The notes: generated by a model from the sequence alone, not told the origin. A stretch of DNA of 64,000 nucleotides from JABCZZ01 sp964454545 (GCA_964454545.1 CAYVTI010000006.1:1-64000); one strand, 5' to 3'. Counted from the stretch's first letter, positions 25,887 through 35,177 are shown. Program-made: numbers and translations.

Positions 25887-26915
25887 ATGAAAGCGCTGGT
25901 CAAATCAAAGGCAGAAGAAAGCATCTGGCTTGCCGATGTGCCCATACCGCAATACGGTATCAACGACGTACTGATAAAAGTCATCAAGACCGGCATATGC
26001 GGCACGGACGTGCATATCTATAACTGGGACGGCTGGGCGCAGAAAACGATCAAAGTGCCTACCGTCATCGGCCATGAGTTCGTGGGGAAGATTGTCGAAG
26101 TCGGCAGCAATGTCACCGGCTATAAGAAAGGCGATCTGGTGAGCGCCGAGGGACATATCGTCTGCGGCCATTGCCGCAACTGCCTTGCCGGAAGGCGTCA
26201 TCTCTGCGCCAATACGCTGGGAGTCGGAGTCAACCGTGATGGGGCATTCGCGGAATATGTCGCCGTGCCTGCGGTCAATATCTGGCATTGCGGCAATGAA
26301 ATACCGCTCGAGTATTTCGCTATTTTCGATCCGCTGGGCAACGCAGCACATACGGCGCTTTCCTTTGATCTAGTCGGCGAAGACGTGCTCATAACCGGCG
26401 CCGGGCCCATCGGCATCATGGCCATCGCGATGGCACGCTATGCGGGCGCGCGCCACATCGTCATCACGGACGTCAACCCCTACCGCCTCGATCTCGCAAA
26501 AAAGATGAACGCCACTGCCGCAGTGAACGTCACCAAAGAAGATTTACGCACGGTGATGAAAAGACTTAACATGACAGAAGGATTCGATGTCGGGCTTGAA
26601 ATGTCAGGAAACCCAACGGCACTTAACTCCATGATCGACACGATGGCGCACGGCGGCAAGATAGCGATGCTCGGCATCCAGCCGGAAAACACCTCGATAG
26701 ACTGGGACAAGATTGTCTTCAAAGGTCTCACTATCAAAGGCATTTATGGACGGCAGATGTTTGAGACATGGTACAAGCTTACCGCCATGCTGCAGGGCGG
26801 TATGGACATTGCTCCCATCATCACGCACCGCTTCTCCTACAGGGATTTCCAGAAGGGATTTGACGTGATGCGTTCCGGACAATCCGGTAAAGTAATTCTG
26901 GACTGGGAGAGTTGA
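25887..26915 (+). CDS. tdh: L-threonine 3-dehydrogenase Tdh
   Basis: 342-aa zinc alcohol-dehydrogenase-family enzyme oxidising threonine to 2-amino-3-ketobutyrate with NAD. Seen: GICGTDVHIYNWDGWAQ (catalytic zinc Cys), GHEFVGKIVEVG, the structural zinc Cys cluster in CGHCRNCLAGRRHLC, and the nucleotide site GAGPIGIMAIAMARYAG. It pairs with kbl, which starts one base after its stop, so the two steps of threonine to glycine are co-expressed. Confidence 0.96.
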   Translation: MKALVKSKAEESIWLADVPIPQYGINDVLIKVIKTGICGTDVHIYNWDGWAQKTIKVPTVIGHEFVGKIVEVGSNVTGYKKGDLVSAEGHIVCGHCRNCLAGRRHLCANTLGVGVNRDGAFAEYVAVPAVNIWHCGNEIPLEYFAIFDPLGNAAHTALSFDLVGEDVLITGAGPIGIMAIAMARYAGARHIVITDVNPYRLDLAKKMNATAAVNVTKEDLRTVMKRLNMTEGFDVGLEMSGNPTALNSMIDTMAHGGKIAMLGIQPENTSIDWDKIVFKGLTIKGIYGRQMFETWYKLTAMLQGGMDIAPIITHRFSYRDFQKGFDVMRSGQSGKVILDWES

Positions 26916-26916
26916 T

Positions 26917-28104
26917 ATGGGAATCAATCTTGAAACTTCGCTCCGCGACGAACTAAGCGCGATGGAGAAAGCCGGGACCCTCAAGGCCTACCGCCATATC
27001 GCATCGCCTATGGACACCGAAGTGGTGATGGAGAAAACCGGCAAAGCGCTGGTGCTTTCCTCCAATAATTACCTCGGCCTTGCCAACCACCCGGAAGTGA
27101 TAAAAGCAGGTCAGGAAGCACTCAAGGAATATGGTGCGGGCACGGCATCGGTGCGCTTTATCTGCGGCACGTTTTCCATCCATAGCAAAATCGAGGCGGC
27201 GATCGCAAAGCTCCATCACACTGAATCCGCCCTTACCTATGTCTCCTGCTGGACGGCCAATACCGGGCTGATTCCTGCGATCGCAGGCGCAGAGGACGCA
27301 CTTATCAGCGATGCGCTCAATCATGCTTCTCTCATCGACGGCTGCCGCATGTCGAAGGCAAGGCGGCTTGTCTATAAACATTCCGACATGGCGGACCTGC
27401 GCGCGAAATTGAAAGAAGCCGCAGGCGCACGACGCGTATTCATCGTCACGGACGGAGTTTTCAGCATGGAGGGCGACATCGCCAACCTGCCGGAAATTGC
27501 CGCACTCGCCAGAGAATATGGTGCATCGATCATACTGGACGACTCACATGGCGTTGGCGTTATGGGCAGGCACGGGCGCGGCACCGCCGAGCATTTCGGC
27601 GTCGAGCAAGATATTCATATCTATACCGGCACGCTGGGCAAAGCGCTGGGTGGCGCGGCAGGCGGCTATGTCGCTGCGTCACTTGCCGTCATCGACTATC
27701 TGCAGCAGGTTTCACGACCGCAGCTTTTCTCCAATGCCCTGCCCGCCACCATCGCGGCAAGCGCGATGAAAGCGATAGAAATACTGGAACGCGAGCCGGA
27801 ACGCGTTGCACGCCTGCATGCCATAACGCATAAAATGCGCGAAGGACTTAAGGCGCGGGGGTTCAAGCCGCTCGCAGGCGAATCCGCTATTATCCCCATC
27901 ATCGTGGGTGACACCGCGTTCGCCATTCGCATGAGCCAGGAGCTGCTTAAGGAAGGTATTTTCATCACCGGGTTCGGCTATCCGGTCGTGCCTGAAGGCA
28001 CCGCGCGCCTGCGTATCCAGATATGCGCTTCCCTTACCGACGCGCAAATCGAATTCGCCCTCAATACATTTGAGAAAGTCGGCAAGAAACTGAAAGTTAT
28101 TTAA
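26917..28104 (+). CDS. kbl: 2-amino-3-ketobutyrate CoA ligase (glycine C-acetyltransferase)
   Basis: 395-aa PLP enzyme of the alpha-oxoamine synthase family; it cleaves the Tdh product with CoA to glycine and acetyl-CoA. NNYLGLANHPEV, DDSHGVGVMGRHGRGT and the PLP-lysine site TGTLGKALGGAAGGY are all Kbl-like. The tdh-kbl order and one-base spacing make the assignment firm over the related BioF and HemA. Confidence 0.96.
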   Translation: MGINLETSLRDELSAMEKAGTLKAYRHIASPMDTEVVMEKTGKALVLSSNNYLGLANHPEVIKAGQEALKEYGAGTASVRFICGTFSIHSKIEAAIAKLHHTESALTYVSCWTANTGLIPAIAGAEDALISDALNHASLIDGCRMSKARRLVYKHSDMADLRAKLKEAAGARRVFIVTDGVFSMEGDIANLPEIAALAREYGASIILDDSHGVGVMGRHGRGTAEHFGVEQDIHIYTGTLGKALGGAAGGYVAASLAVIDYLQQVSRPQLFSNALPATIAASAMKAIEILEREPERVARLHAITHKMREGLKARGFKPLAGESAIIPIIVGDTAFAIRMSQELLKEGIFITGFGYPVVPEGTARLRIQICASLTDAQIEFALNTFEKVGKKLKVI

Positions 28105-28202
28105 AGAGGAATTCCCATTACGGCTATTTTATCTGCCATAAAGGTGCAAGCTGCTGCCCTTTTATCCGCTTTTTTATAAAGTAAGATCGTAATGATGAAT
28201 TT

Positions 28203-28233
28203 CGTCCTCCTGCGGTCGAGCCGCGGGATGACG
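28203..28233. repeat. Palindromic repeat after kbl
   Basis: CGTC...GCGG-tcgag-CCGC...GACG forms an imperfect hairpin. Ends CGTC/GACG and size resemble the short palindromes near 44502 and within the curli locus. Confidence 0.5.
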
Positions 28234-28252
28234 TGAGAAGTGAAAAAATTCC

Positions 28253-28534
28253 ATGAATACAACAACAGCAGATAACAACGAGCTGTCCGAACATTTCTAT
28301 GGGAACGCTTCCCAGGACGAAACCCGAAGTTTCAATCCCATACTTTCGGGACATGGCGTTGCAGACAGCGGCCATACTACGGGCTTCGGGGCCGACTTCC
28401 GCAGGCAGAAAGTCGTGGAAGACCCTGAACTGCGAATTTTAGCCACAGAAAAGCATATGGAATGGGCAAGGAAGGAATTATCCACGGATTCTATCGTCGG
28501 GCGTCCACTCGGTCCCGATGAACGGGCATATTGA
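28253..28534 (+). CDS. Hypothetical protein, 93 aa
   Basis: Small soluble acidic protein without signal peptide or membrane segment. Its C-terminus has a helical patch EKHMEWARKELSTDS and ends GRPLGPDERAY. No family recognised. It follows a palindromic repeat and converges with the UdgX gene. Coding status rests on length and composition only. Confidence 0.45.
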   Translation: MNTTTADNNELSEHFYGNASQDETRSFNPILSGHGVADSGHTTGFGADFRRQKVVEDPELRILATEKHMEWARKELSTDSIVGRPLGPDERAY

Positions 28535-28573
28535 GATCACCATTATCGGTGGCTGTCACTGAAAAAAGACATC

Positions 28574-29239
28574 TCAAAGATTGAGAGAAACGGATGATAC
28601 CACGGAAGCCTTCACTACCTTGATCGCTTCCCTCAGGTCACTGACAAAATCCCCATAGAGATTCTGCTGGAAATACTTTGCCCTTAGAATAGCAGCAGGA
28701 TGATAGGTGGCCGTAATATATTCACCGTGTTCGCCTTTGAGCCATTTCCCACGCATGTCCCGCAATGTCGCACTTCTGGAAACCAATGCATGCAAAGCGG
28801 TTACCCCAAGGCATACGATGACCTTGGGCTTTATAATATGTATTTCCGTTTTAAGCCAGGGAGCGCAGGCTGCGATTTCAGGCAATGTGGGAGCCAGATG
28901 CAGCCGCCGTTTCCCCTGCACGGTGCACTTGAAATGCTTCACGGCATTAGTGATGTAGATTGTACTGCGCTCAATGCCAATCTCCGCCAGCGCCTTATCA
29001 AGCATGCGGCCTGAGGGCCCTACGAAAGGACGGCCCGCCATATCCTCTTCGTCGCCGGGTTGCTCGCCCACCAGCATCAGTTTTGCGTTTGCCGCTCCTT
29101 CGCCGAAGACAGCCTGCGTAGCCCTGCGATAGAGATCGCAGCCACGGCATGCCTGCGCCGCTGCGCGGAGTTTCTGCAAATCCGTAGTGGCGGGAATGAA
29201 TTCTGCGGCTGAAGTTGCATGAAGCGTCACGGCGAGCAA
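28574..29239 (-). CDS. UdgX-like uracil-DNA glycosylase
   Basis: 221-aa Fe-S uracil-DNA glycosylase-superfamily protein. CRGCDLYRRA contains two of the cluster Cys; motif A reads GEQPGDEEDMAGRPFVGPSG, and the loop GKRRLH is the feature that separates UdgX from other family-4 enzymes. In characterised UdgX the His of this loop forms a covalent bond with the abasic sugar after uracil removal. THPAAILR-type motif B appears as TYHPAAILRAK. The frame starts at TTG 29239; GTG at 29230 is also possible and no Shine-Dalgarno decides between them. Confidence 0.88.
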   Translation of the reverse strand: MLAVTLHATSAAEFIPATTDLQKLRAAAQACRGCDLYRRATQAVFGEGAANAKLMLVGEQPGDEEDMAGRPFVGPSGRMLDKALAEIGIERSTIYITNAVKHFKCTVQGKRRLHLAPTLPEIAACAPWLKTEIHIIKPKVIVCLGVTALHALVSRSATLRDMRGKWLKGEHGEYITATYHPAAILRAKYFQQNLYGDFVSDLREAIKVVKASVVSSVSLNL

Positions 29240-29243
29240 TCAA

Positions 29244-29756
29244 TTAATCGTTATAAATAGTGGGACTTTCACAGTTGTCATACATGCGGACATAGGCGTC
29301 ATGCACGGCAGCCTGTGCCTGATTCCATGTCAGGGTAGAATTGCCACGCACGCGATACCAGTCGGTACGGAGCTTCGCCTGATCAAGATTTTCCCAAGGC
29401 TCGCCGTCATAGGCATTATAGGCATTGTATCCATACTGATAGGCCGGCTCATAATTGGAATAGCCCATATGCCTGTTATAATAAGGCATCGAGCGATAAT
29501 GATCGTGCCAATAGAGATCCTCGCTGTTCCAGTCCGCCTGATTGGGGGTGGGCATGTTATCAGGCATCGCGCGATTTGAACCGGGAAATTTTTCATTATA
29601 AGCAGCATTATTAGGGTCTATGCCGCCTGCAGTCCTGTGGGGAATCATGGAGCTATTCTCGACCGTTGGCATTTCTGCCTGAGCCATTACCGGAGATGAT
29701 GCGATCACTACAATTATTCCCAAGGCGGCTGCGCCTATCAAGGTAACATGTTTCAT
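29244..29756 (-). CDS. Hypothetical secreted Tyr/Asn-rich protein
   Basis: 170 aa, signal peptide about 1-25 (ending SPVMAQAEM); GGAGAG precedes the ATG. The middle (about 75-125) is rich in Tyr, Asn, His and Met (HDHYRSMPYYNRHMGYSN, QYGYNAYNAYDGEP), a composition seen in metal-binding or adhesive proteins. The C-terminal WNQAQAAVHDAYVRMYDN looks helical. No family recognised. It ends 4 bases before the udgX-like frame begins. Confidence 0.6.
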   Translation of the reverse strand: MKHVTLIGAAALGIIVVIASSPVMAQAEMPTVENSSMIPHRTAGGIDPNNAAYNEKFPGSNRAMPDNMPTPNQADWNSEDLYWHDHYRSMPYYNRHMGYSNYEPAYQYGYNAYNAYDGEPWENLDQAKLRTDWYRVRGNSTLTWNQAQAAVHDAYVRMYDNCESPTIYND

Positions 29757-29786
29757 GGTACTCTCCTGCAGTTGTTGCTATAGGTG

Positions 29787-31457
29787 CTATGCGTTGACGG
29801 CTTCCCTCATTTTAGCGATGGAATAACTTGCTGCCTGCGCCAGCGTAATCTTGGGCGGAACTATTGTTTCGTTCCTGTCAATAACTACATCGACAATGAA
29901 AGGCGTGGCGCTGTAAAGTCCTTCGCGGATAGCTTTTTCAAGCTCTCCCGGTTCAGTGACGCGTACGCCGTCGCCACCACAGATGCGCGCGAACTCGGCA
30001 AAATCAGGATTATGCAGCCCGGTTTCATATTCCGGCAATCCCCTGCCCTCCTGCTCAAGCTTTATCATGCCGAGTCTCCGGTTGTTAAAAACGACCACAA
30101 CCAGGGGAAGATTATATTTAACCGCCGTTGAAAAATCAGCCATGAGCATGGCAAATCCGCCGTCACCTGCAAGGGCAACCACCTGCCGCTTGGGATAGGC
30201 AAGCTTCGCGCCTATGGCAGCGCCAAGGCTGAAAGCCATCGTAGCAAGCATGCCGGAAACGATGAACCGCTGGCCTGTCCTTATCTGCAGGTAACGCGCC
30301 ACCCATGCCGTGACCTCTCCGGTATCGCACACGAATATCGCGTCATCCTCCGCCGCTTCCCCTACCATATAGGCAAGACGCTGCGGCTTGACCGGCGCTC
30401 CCTTATCCATGACTTCACGCCGCAACTGTTCTTTCCAGGATTTCATTTCTTTCTGCGACTGCAGGAACAAACGGTTGTTGGTTTTTGCCTTAATATGGGG
30501 AAGAAGCTGTTCTATGACTATGCCGCTGTCACCTGCAATTCCGCATTCTATGGAGCAATGCTTGCCAAGCTGGCACGGATCGATATCGATCTGGATCACT
30601 TTCGCATTATCCGGCAGGAATTCTGCATAGGGGAAACTGGTGCCGACCATTAAAAGCGCATCGCAATGGCTCACGGCGTGCGTGGCCGGTTTTATACCGA
30701 GATTTCCAAGGCCCCCTACGGAATAAGCATGCGACTCGGGAAACAATTCCTTCGCCCGCAAAGCATGGATGATGGGAGCGTTGAGGCGTTGCGCCAGGGC
30801 ATATATCCTGTCTACCGCATGGTTGCAGCCCAGCCCGGCGAGAATGGCCACTCGCTCGCTTTCATTCAATATCTCGGCCGCTTTCAGGATTATCTTTTCA
30901 CTACCCGCCGGGATTTCCATAGGCGCTATATGCAGATGCCATTTATCCGCGTGCGGCACTTTCTGGGTCGCTATATCTACCGGGATATTGAGGTGCGCAA
31001 CGCCATTTTTCTCTATGGCGGTCTGTATCGCCTGCACTGCCAGATAGGCAAAATTCTCGGGATTTACCACCATCTGGTTGTACACCGTCACATCACTGAA
31101 GAGACTTAGCAGATCCACTTCCTGCTGGTAGGAGCTCCCCAGCAAGCGGGTTTCAACCTGTCCGGTGATGGCAAGCACAGGCGCCCGATCACATTTTGCA
31201 TCATAGAGCGCATTAAGAAGGTGAATGGCGCCGGGCCCGGCCGTACCCGCGCATACGCCCAGCCGCCCGGTAAGTTTGGCCTGGCCTACGGCCGCGAATG
31301 CGCCGCATTCTTCATGCACGACATGAATGAAACGTATTTTATTCTGTTTGCGGATGGCTTCAGTGAGAGCGTTTATGGCATCGCCCGGCACGCCGAAGAT
31401 ATGTTCCACACCCGCTTCTGACAGTAAGCCCATCAATACTTCACACACATTGCTCAT
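29787..31457 (-). CDS. poxB: ThDP-dependent pyruvate oxidase (PoxB-like)
   Basis: 556 aa from the ATG at 31457 with GGGAA upstream. N-terminal ThDP pyrimidine domain (GVEHIFGVPGDAINAL with HEECGAFAAVGQAKLTG, catalytic Glu), central FAD/nucleotide domain (ILAGLGCNHAVDRIYAL), C-terminal ThDP domain with GDGGFAMLMADFSTAV and NNRRLGMIKLEQ. Overall layout matches pyruvate:quinone oxidoreductase PoxB (pyruvate to acetate and CO2); an acetolactate-synthase-like role is the alternative. The C-terminal membrane-binding tail of E. coli PoxB is not obvious. Confidence 0.8.
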   Translation of the reverse strand: MSNVCEVLMGLLSEAGVEHIFGVPGDAINALTEAIRKQNKIRFIHVVHEECGAFAAVGQAKLTGRLGVCAGTAGPGAIHLLNALYDAKCDRAPVLAITGQVETRLLGSSYQQEVDLLSLFSDVTVYNQMVVNPENFAYLAVQAIQTAIEKNGVAHLNIPVDIATQKVPHADKWHLHIAPMEIPAGSEKIILKAAEILNESERVAILAGLGCNHAVDRIYALAQRLNAPIIHALRAKELFPESHAYSVGGLGNLGIKPATHAVSHCDALLMVGTSFPYAEFLPDNAKVIQIDIDPCQLGKHCSIECGIAGDSGIVIEQLLPHIKAKTNNRLFLQSQKEMKSWKEQLRREVMDKGAPVKPQRLAYMVGEAAEDDAIFVCDTGEVTAWVARYLQIRTGQRFIVSGMLATMAFSLGAAIGAKLAYPKRQVVALAGDGGFAMLMADFSTAVKYNLPLVVVVFNNRRLGMIKLEQEGRGLPEYETGLHNPDFAEFARICGGDGVRVTEPGELEKAIREGLYSATPFIVDVVIDRNETIVPPKITLAQAASYSIAKMREAVNA

Positions 31458-31574
31458 ACATATAATTCCCGTTTTTAGGCGTGGCCGCAAAAGAATCCAG
31501 TGAATTTCCTCATGCAGCAGGCTTCATGGAAAGGAGAGGATATAGGAATGAGGGTACCGGTTTTTCTGATACGG

Positions 31575-31636
31575 GGAACCGAAGCATATAATTTCAACAA
31601 TCTCCGGAGAGATTATTGCTAATTTTCTTCGGTTCC
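31575..31636. repeat. Nested inverted repeats between ereA-like and poxB-like genes
   Basis: Outer arms GGAACCGAAG (31575-31584) and CTTCGGTTCC (31627-31636) pair perfectly. Inside, CAACAATCTC and GAGATTATTG (31595-31618) form a second hairpin with one mismatch and a CGGA loop. The rest of 31458-31760 shows nothing gene-like. Confidence 0.55.
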
Positions 31637-31760
31637 GAGCCTGTAGCATAAAGCTAAACAGGAGAGTCCAACCTAGCCAGAGCCACATAAAAAAGTAAGC
31701 AGGACAGCGCAGGAGAATTGTAAAGAAAATGTAAAGCCTGTCTTGCGATTTAAAAATGCC

Positions 31761-33095
31761 CTAGAACCCGGTTGGATAGGTTTCCTCAGCTTCCCGCGGC
31801 GTATGCTGCCAGAGATGGCCGGGCGACAGCGGTTGCAGGGCCTGCGTTTCATCAATATGGATAATGGCATCGAATTCCTCCGGCAGGCGCACTTTGGAAT
31901 AGTGACTCAGGCGCTCCGTGCCCGGGCGGTAGATCACGCCGATGAATCGCTCCAGCCGGGGCGGAGCCAGTACGGTTCTTACTTCCGGAAAATCGCGAAG
32001 ATTAAGTATGAAATTCTTTACTTCCACGCGATGGAACAGCGATTCAACGCTGCCCTGCAAAGCCTTGCGCATCCGCTTGTTTTCTTCCGGAGTATCCCAG
32101 TCTGAGGCCGCAGTAACGGTGCCTTCATAGGTGGAAAATCCAATCAGCAGTGTTTCCATGTCATGGCGCTCGCGTATCAGATGGCTAATATTGACTTCCC
32201 CGCGCACAGACGCATCCGTTGCGCGCGCATCGCCGATATGCGAGTTATGCGCCCATACAACGATTTTTGCCTGCTTTCCATGCTTGCGGGTAAGGAATTC
32301 AGCCAGCTCGTCCAGCGTATCCGCCATATGCGTATCGCGGATATTCCATGAACTCGGACGACCGAGAAACATAGCGCGGTAGTAATGTTCCGCATCCTTT
32401 ACCAGCCGCGCATTCTGCTCGGCGGAAAAAAACTCTTCTCTCGCAAACGCCTCGTTACGTTTCATATATTTATAGGTATTTTGCTGCAGTTCCTTTAGTT
32501 GCTCGATGATTTCGTCCTCGCATCCCCTTTCCATGCGCAGACCAGTGGCATGTCCGTAATTATGGGGATCATTGCCATAGATTTCAAAACACCCATAACG
32601 TTCCCGCGCGCGTTTTGCGGCATCCCGATCCACTTTCTCAAGATACTGGATGACGGCTTTTATGGAACTGTTCAGGCTATAGAGATCCAGGCCGTAAAAA
32701 CCCGCGGGCGCGGCCTCGGTATTATAATCATAGAGCCAGTCTATGAAATTGCGTACTTCCGTATTACGCCACATCCATTGCGGAAACCGCGTGAAACTGG
32801 AAAGCGCGTCCTCGGCGTTATCAATGCCAGTATCGCCACGCACATAACGGTTGATGCGGTAAGCGTCCAGCCAGTCCGCCTCCACCACCACGGCCATGAA
32901 TCCCTGCTCCGCTATAAGCCTTTTGGTGATGTCGGCGCGCACCTGATAGAATTCATGCGTACCATGGCTGGCTTCGCCGATCAGCACAAACCGCTTGCCA
33001 TTCGCCATGGTCATAAGTTCATCATAATCATCCGAAGAACCGGTCAGGCGGGTGAGATATCTCCCCAGCAAGCCTGCTGTGGCATTATCATTCAT
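31761..33095 (-). CDS. Erythromycin esterase-like protein
   Basis: 444 aa of the EreA/succinoglycan-biosynthesis-like hydrolase family. LIGEASHGTHEFYQVRADI near residue 37 holds the conserved Glu and His of the active site; VVEADWLDAYRINRYVRG and WAHNSHIGDARATD are the other signatures. Family members outside drug resistance are uncharacterised chromosomal enzymes, so macrolide cleavage should not be assumed. A GGGGGAT site precedes the ATG. It runs 27 bases after a DUF2795 gene on the same strand. Confidence 0.88.
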   Translation of the reverse strand: MNDNATAGLLGRYLTRLTGSSDDYDELMTMANGKRFVLIGEASHGTHEFYQVRADITKRLIAEQGFMAVVVEADWLDAYRINRYVRGDTGIDNAEDALSSFTRFPQWMWRNTEVRNFIDWLYDYNTEAAPAGFYGLDLYSLNSSIKAVIQYLEKVDRDAAKRARERYGCFEIYGNDPHNYGHATGLRMERGCEDEIIEQLKELQQNTYKYMKRNEAFAREEFFSAEQNARLVKDAEHYYRAMFLGRPSSWNIRDTHMADTLDELAEFLTRKHGKQAKIVVWAHNSHIGDARATDASVRGEVNISHLIRERHDMETLLIGFSTYEGTVTAASDWDTPEENKRMRKALQGSVESLFHRVEVKNFILNLRDFPEVRTVLAPPRLERFIGVIYRPGTERLSHYSKVRLPEEFDAIIHIDETQALQPLSPGHLWQHTPREAEETYPTGF

Positions 33096-33122
33096 AAATC
33101 CATCCCCCGCTCTGGTTTCCCG

Positions 33123-33347
33123 CTATGATGCGTGCGCCGCTTCGCGTTCCTCACCATAGCCTTTCATGACGTCTGCCACGTCTTTGTATTGCTGATCAGG
33201 CATTTTCTGTACGGTATCGAGTACAACTAGAGGAGCACCGTTTCTTCTCGCATGCTCCAGCACGGTTTTCTTATTTGCGGGAAAATCTATTCCCTTCAGA
33301 TAATAACTTACATTTGCGGGCGATTTTCCGCCTAAGCCGCGTGTCAT
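33123..33347 (-). CDS. DUF2795 domain protein
   Basis: 74 aa from the ATG at 33347, which has GGAGGAA just upstream; an ATG four codons earlier overlaps that site. The domain reads SPANVSYYLKGIDFPANKK, EHARRNGAPLVVLD and MPDQQYKDVADVMKGY, the DUF2795 pattern. Small stress-associated protein of unknown mechanism; it precedes the erythromycin esterase-like gene. Confidence 0.85.
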   Translation of the reverse strand: MTRGLGGKSPANVSYYLKGIDFPANKKTVLEHARRNGAPLVVLDTVQKMPDQQYKDVADVMKGYGEEREAAHAS

Positions 33348-33446
33348 ATGTTCCTCCATAATCCCAGGTAAGAATAGCTGTATAATAGCGAATGAATAAA
33401 ATCTTTATGCAGTCGTTTTGCTGACGCGTAAAATAACCATAAGCCC

Positions 33447-34187
33447 CTATTTCCAGAGGGCCACTTGTCCTACCCCAGGCAACAGAATGCTAAAGGGAAC
33501 AAACTTAATCCCGTACACCAACCCGAACAGGTTAATCTCGATGCCCTCTTTCTGCGCAAGCAATACGCCTAATACCCCGAACAGGGAAAACTGGTACCCC
33601 GTTCCGCTCGGTGCTTTTGCAAAGAAGGTATTCCCCGGTAGGAAATCCTTGCCTATGGCATCTGTCGGCATGGCAAGCCCAAGTCCGGGAACCTTGCGCC
33701 CAACATAGGCGGGAAAGCTATTGCTATTGGGCCCCGGCCACAACGTATATGTATTCGCATAGGGATAAGTCCTTGCCGCAGCGTCAATCTGGGGAATAAG
33801 CTTCCCTGCCCTATCGCCGCGAATATCAAGGATAACTTGCGGTCTTTCGTTATACCAGTAGCGATCGGGAATATCATGCTCGATCGCAAGGGCTGGCAAT
33901 CCACCATATACACGCCATCCCACCACCTGATAAACGGTATAATAATCCGCATTTTTTGGCTTTACGGAAATCCAGCTGTGGATGGCGATCACGCCGCGCC
34001 AGTTGAATGCGCGCGCGGAATACGCTTGGATAACCGCTTCGCGCTCTTTATCCGGGCTGGGCGCAAGATGCGCGCTTGCACGGCTTGCCGTGCGATAGTC
34101 CGCTTTAAAATCCACTTTTCCGGTGACGATGATCCAAAGGGGACCAATACAGGTAAGTATAAGCAGGGTAATGAGAAACAATTTCAT
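33447..34187 (-). CDS. DUF3750 family protein
   Basis: 246 aa with one N-terminal membrane helix (about 4-22). The domain begins with a region AYSARAFNWRGVIAIHSWI and continues with YQVVGWRVYGG, WPGPNSNSFPAYVGRKVPGL and the C-terminal hydrophobic GIEINLFGLVYGIKF, typical of DUF3750. The WPGPNSNSF motif with Asn and Ser hints at a catalytic or binding site, but no activity is known. Confidence 0.85.
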   Translation of the reverse strand: MKLFLITLLILTCIGPLWIIVTGKVDFKADYRTASRASAHLAPSPDKEREAVIQAYSARAFNWRGVIAIHSWISVKPKNADYYTVYQVVGWRVYGGLPALAIEHDIPDRYWYNERPQVILDIRGDRAGKLIPQIDAAARTYPYANTYTLWPGPNSNSFPAYVGRKVPGLGLAMPTDAIGKDFLPGNTFFAKAPSGTGYQFSLFGVLGVLLAQKEGIEINLFGLVYGIKFVPFSILLPGVGQVALWK

Positions 34188-34266
34188 ATCATTCGTTAAT
34201 CCGTGCCTGCCTCAGGCACATAAGGATTTTAACATGGAATCGTTTCCTTACACAAGTTATACCGCA

Positions 34267-34464
34267 TCATCTTCCTGCTTTCTGCTGTCTCGCAGTCTCG
34301 CCCATTCGCTCTTTCTCCTTCGTGCGCCTGAAATTACGTGCGTTTTTCTCCTTGCTTTCGTATTTAGAAACGCCCGCTTCATGCAGGCCAATGGCAATCG
34401 CCTGGCAGAAATTGGTTACTTTCCTCCCATGGCTTTCCAGCTCGCCATGCTTGAATTCATGCAT
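34267..34464 (-). CDS. DUF6496-like small protein
   Basis: 65 aa from the ATG at 34464 (MHEFKHGELESHGRKV). The core HEFKHGEL...QAIAIGLHEAGVSKYESKE and the tail RRTKEKERMGETARQQ fit the small basic proteins called DUF6496. In relatives the protein begins about eight residues earlier; here the frame does continue upstream as PAQKETIGRV, but the codon before it is TTA and no ATG, GTG or TTG exists. The protein may therefore be shortened, or use a rare start. Confidence 0.6.
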   Translation of the reverse strand: MHEFKHGELESHGRKVTNFCQAIAIGLHEAGVSKYESKEKNARNFRRTKEKERMGETARQQKAGR

Positions 34465-34558
34465 AACGCGCCCGATAGTTTCCTTCTGGGCAGGTAATTC
34501 CCTAGATATAATCCCTCTCTCTTTATTTTATTCTGATAGTAAGATACCATGAGGCAGT

Positions 34559-35032
34559 TTAATGCGCATGCCTGCCGGTTACTTCCGTCATCGACTCATG
34601 GGCCAGCAGCTTCTCGTAGCTGTATCCCAATACCGCGCCATAGACGATATGCAACACGAGTGTCATCACCGGGGCCATGATCCCCAGGTTCATGCCGAAC
34701 AGGCCAGCGCCTGCCATAGGCATAACCACGATCATCATCAATAGCCAGGCCAGTATTCCAAATTCTATGCCTCTCTGCCACATCTGGCCGGAGAAGACGG
34801 GCGCGAGCCATGCGAATATGACGCCCCATGCGATAGTACCGATGAAGAAATGCACCAGCCAGCCGATACCCGGCTGATCGGGCCTGCCCACTATGCCGCT
34901 CAGCATATGTATCACGTCCGTCTCGGGTAAATAACCCATGCCGTTTTTGATCGCCATAAGCAATGACAACACAATGGTTGCTATGAAACCGGCAATGATT
35001 CCCTTGCCGATATGTTTCGCAGAATTATCCAT
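34559..35032 (-). CDS. DUF6789-like membrane protein
   Basis: 157 aa with four predicted transmembrane helices (near 10-28, 58-80, 88-108, 115-140). The first helix KGIIAGFIATIVLSLLMAIKN and GWLVHFFIGTIAWGV are characteristic of DUF6789/YagU-like proteins. AGGAGG precedes the ATG. Function unknown; neighbours are other small envelope genes. Confidence 0.75.
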   Translation of the reverse strand: MDNSAKHIGKGIIAGFIATIVLSLLMAIKNGMGYLPETDVIHMLSGIVGRPDQPGIGWLVHFFIGTIAWGVIFAWLAPVFSGQMWQRGIEFGILAWLLMMIVVMPMAGAGLFGMNLGIMAPVMTLVLHIVYGAVLGYSYEKLLAHESMTEVTGRHAH

Positions 35033-35177
35033 AAAACCTCCTAGACACTATGTGCAAAAAATCATTATAGGACCAAGTAAATATGGATAGGATTTGGAAA
35101 ATGGATTTCAGGATAAAAAGTGCATAAGCAGGCCGTGAAAGAAGTCATAAAGAACCACGATGGGATACCTGCCGCTG

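Noticed and set aside
31761..33095. Macrolide resistance gene
   Set aside because: Only family-level similarity to erythromycin esterases; chromosomal members usually have other, unknown substrates.
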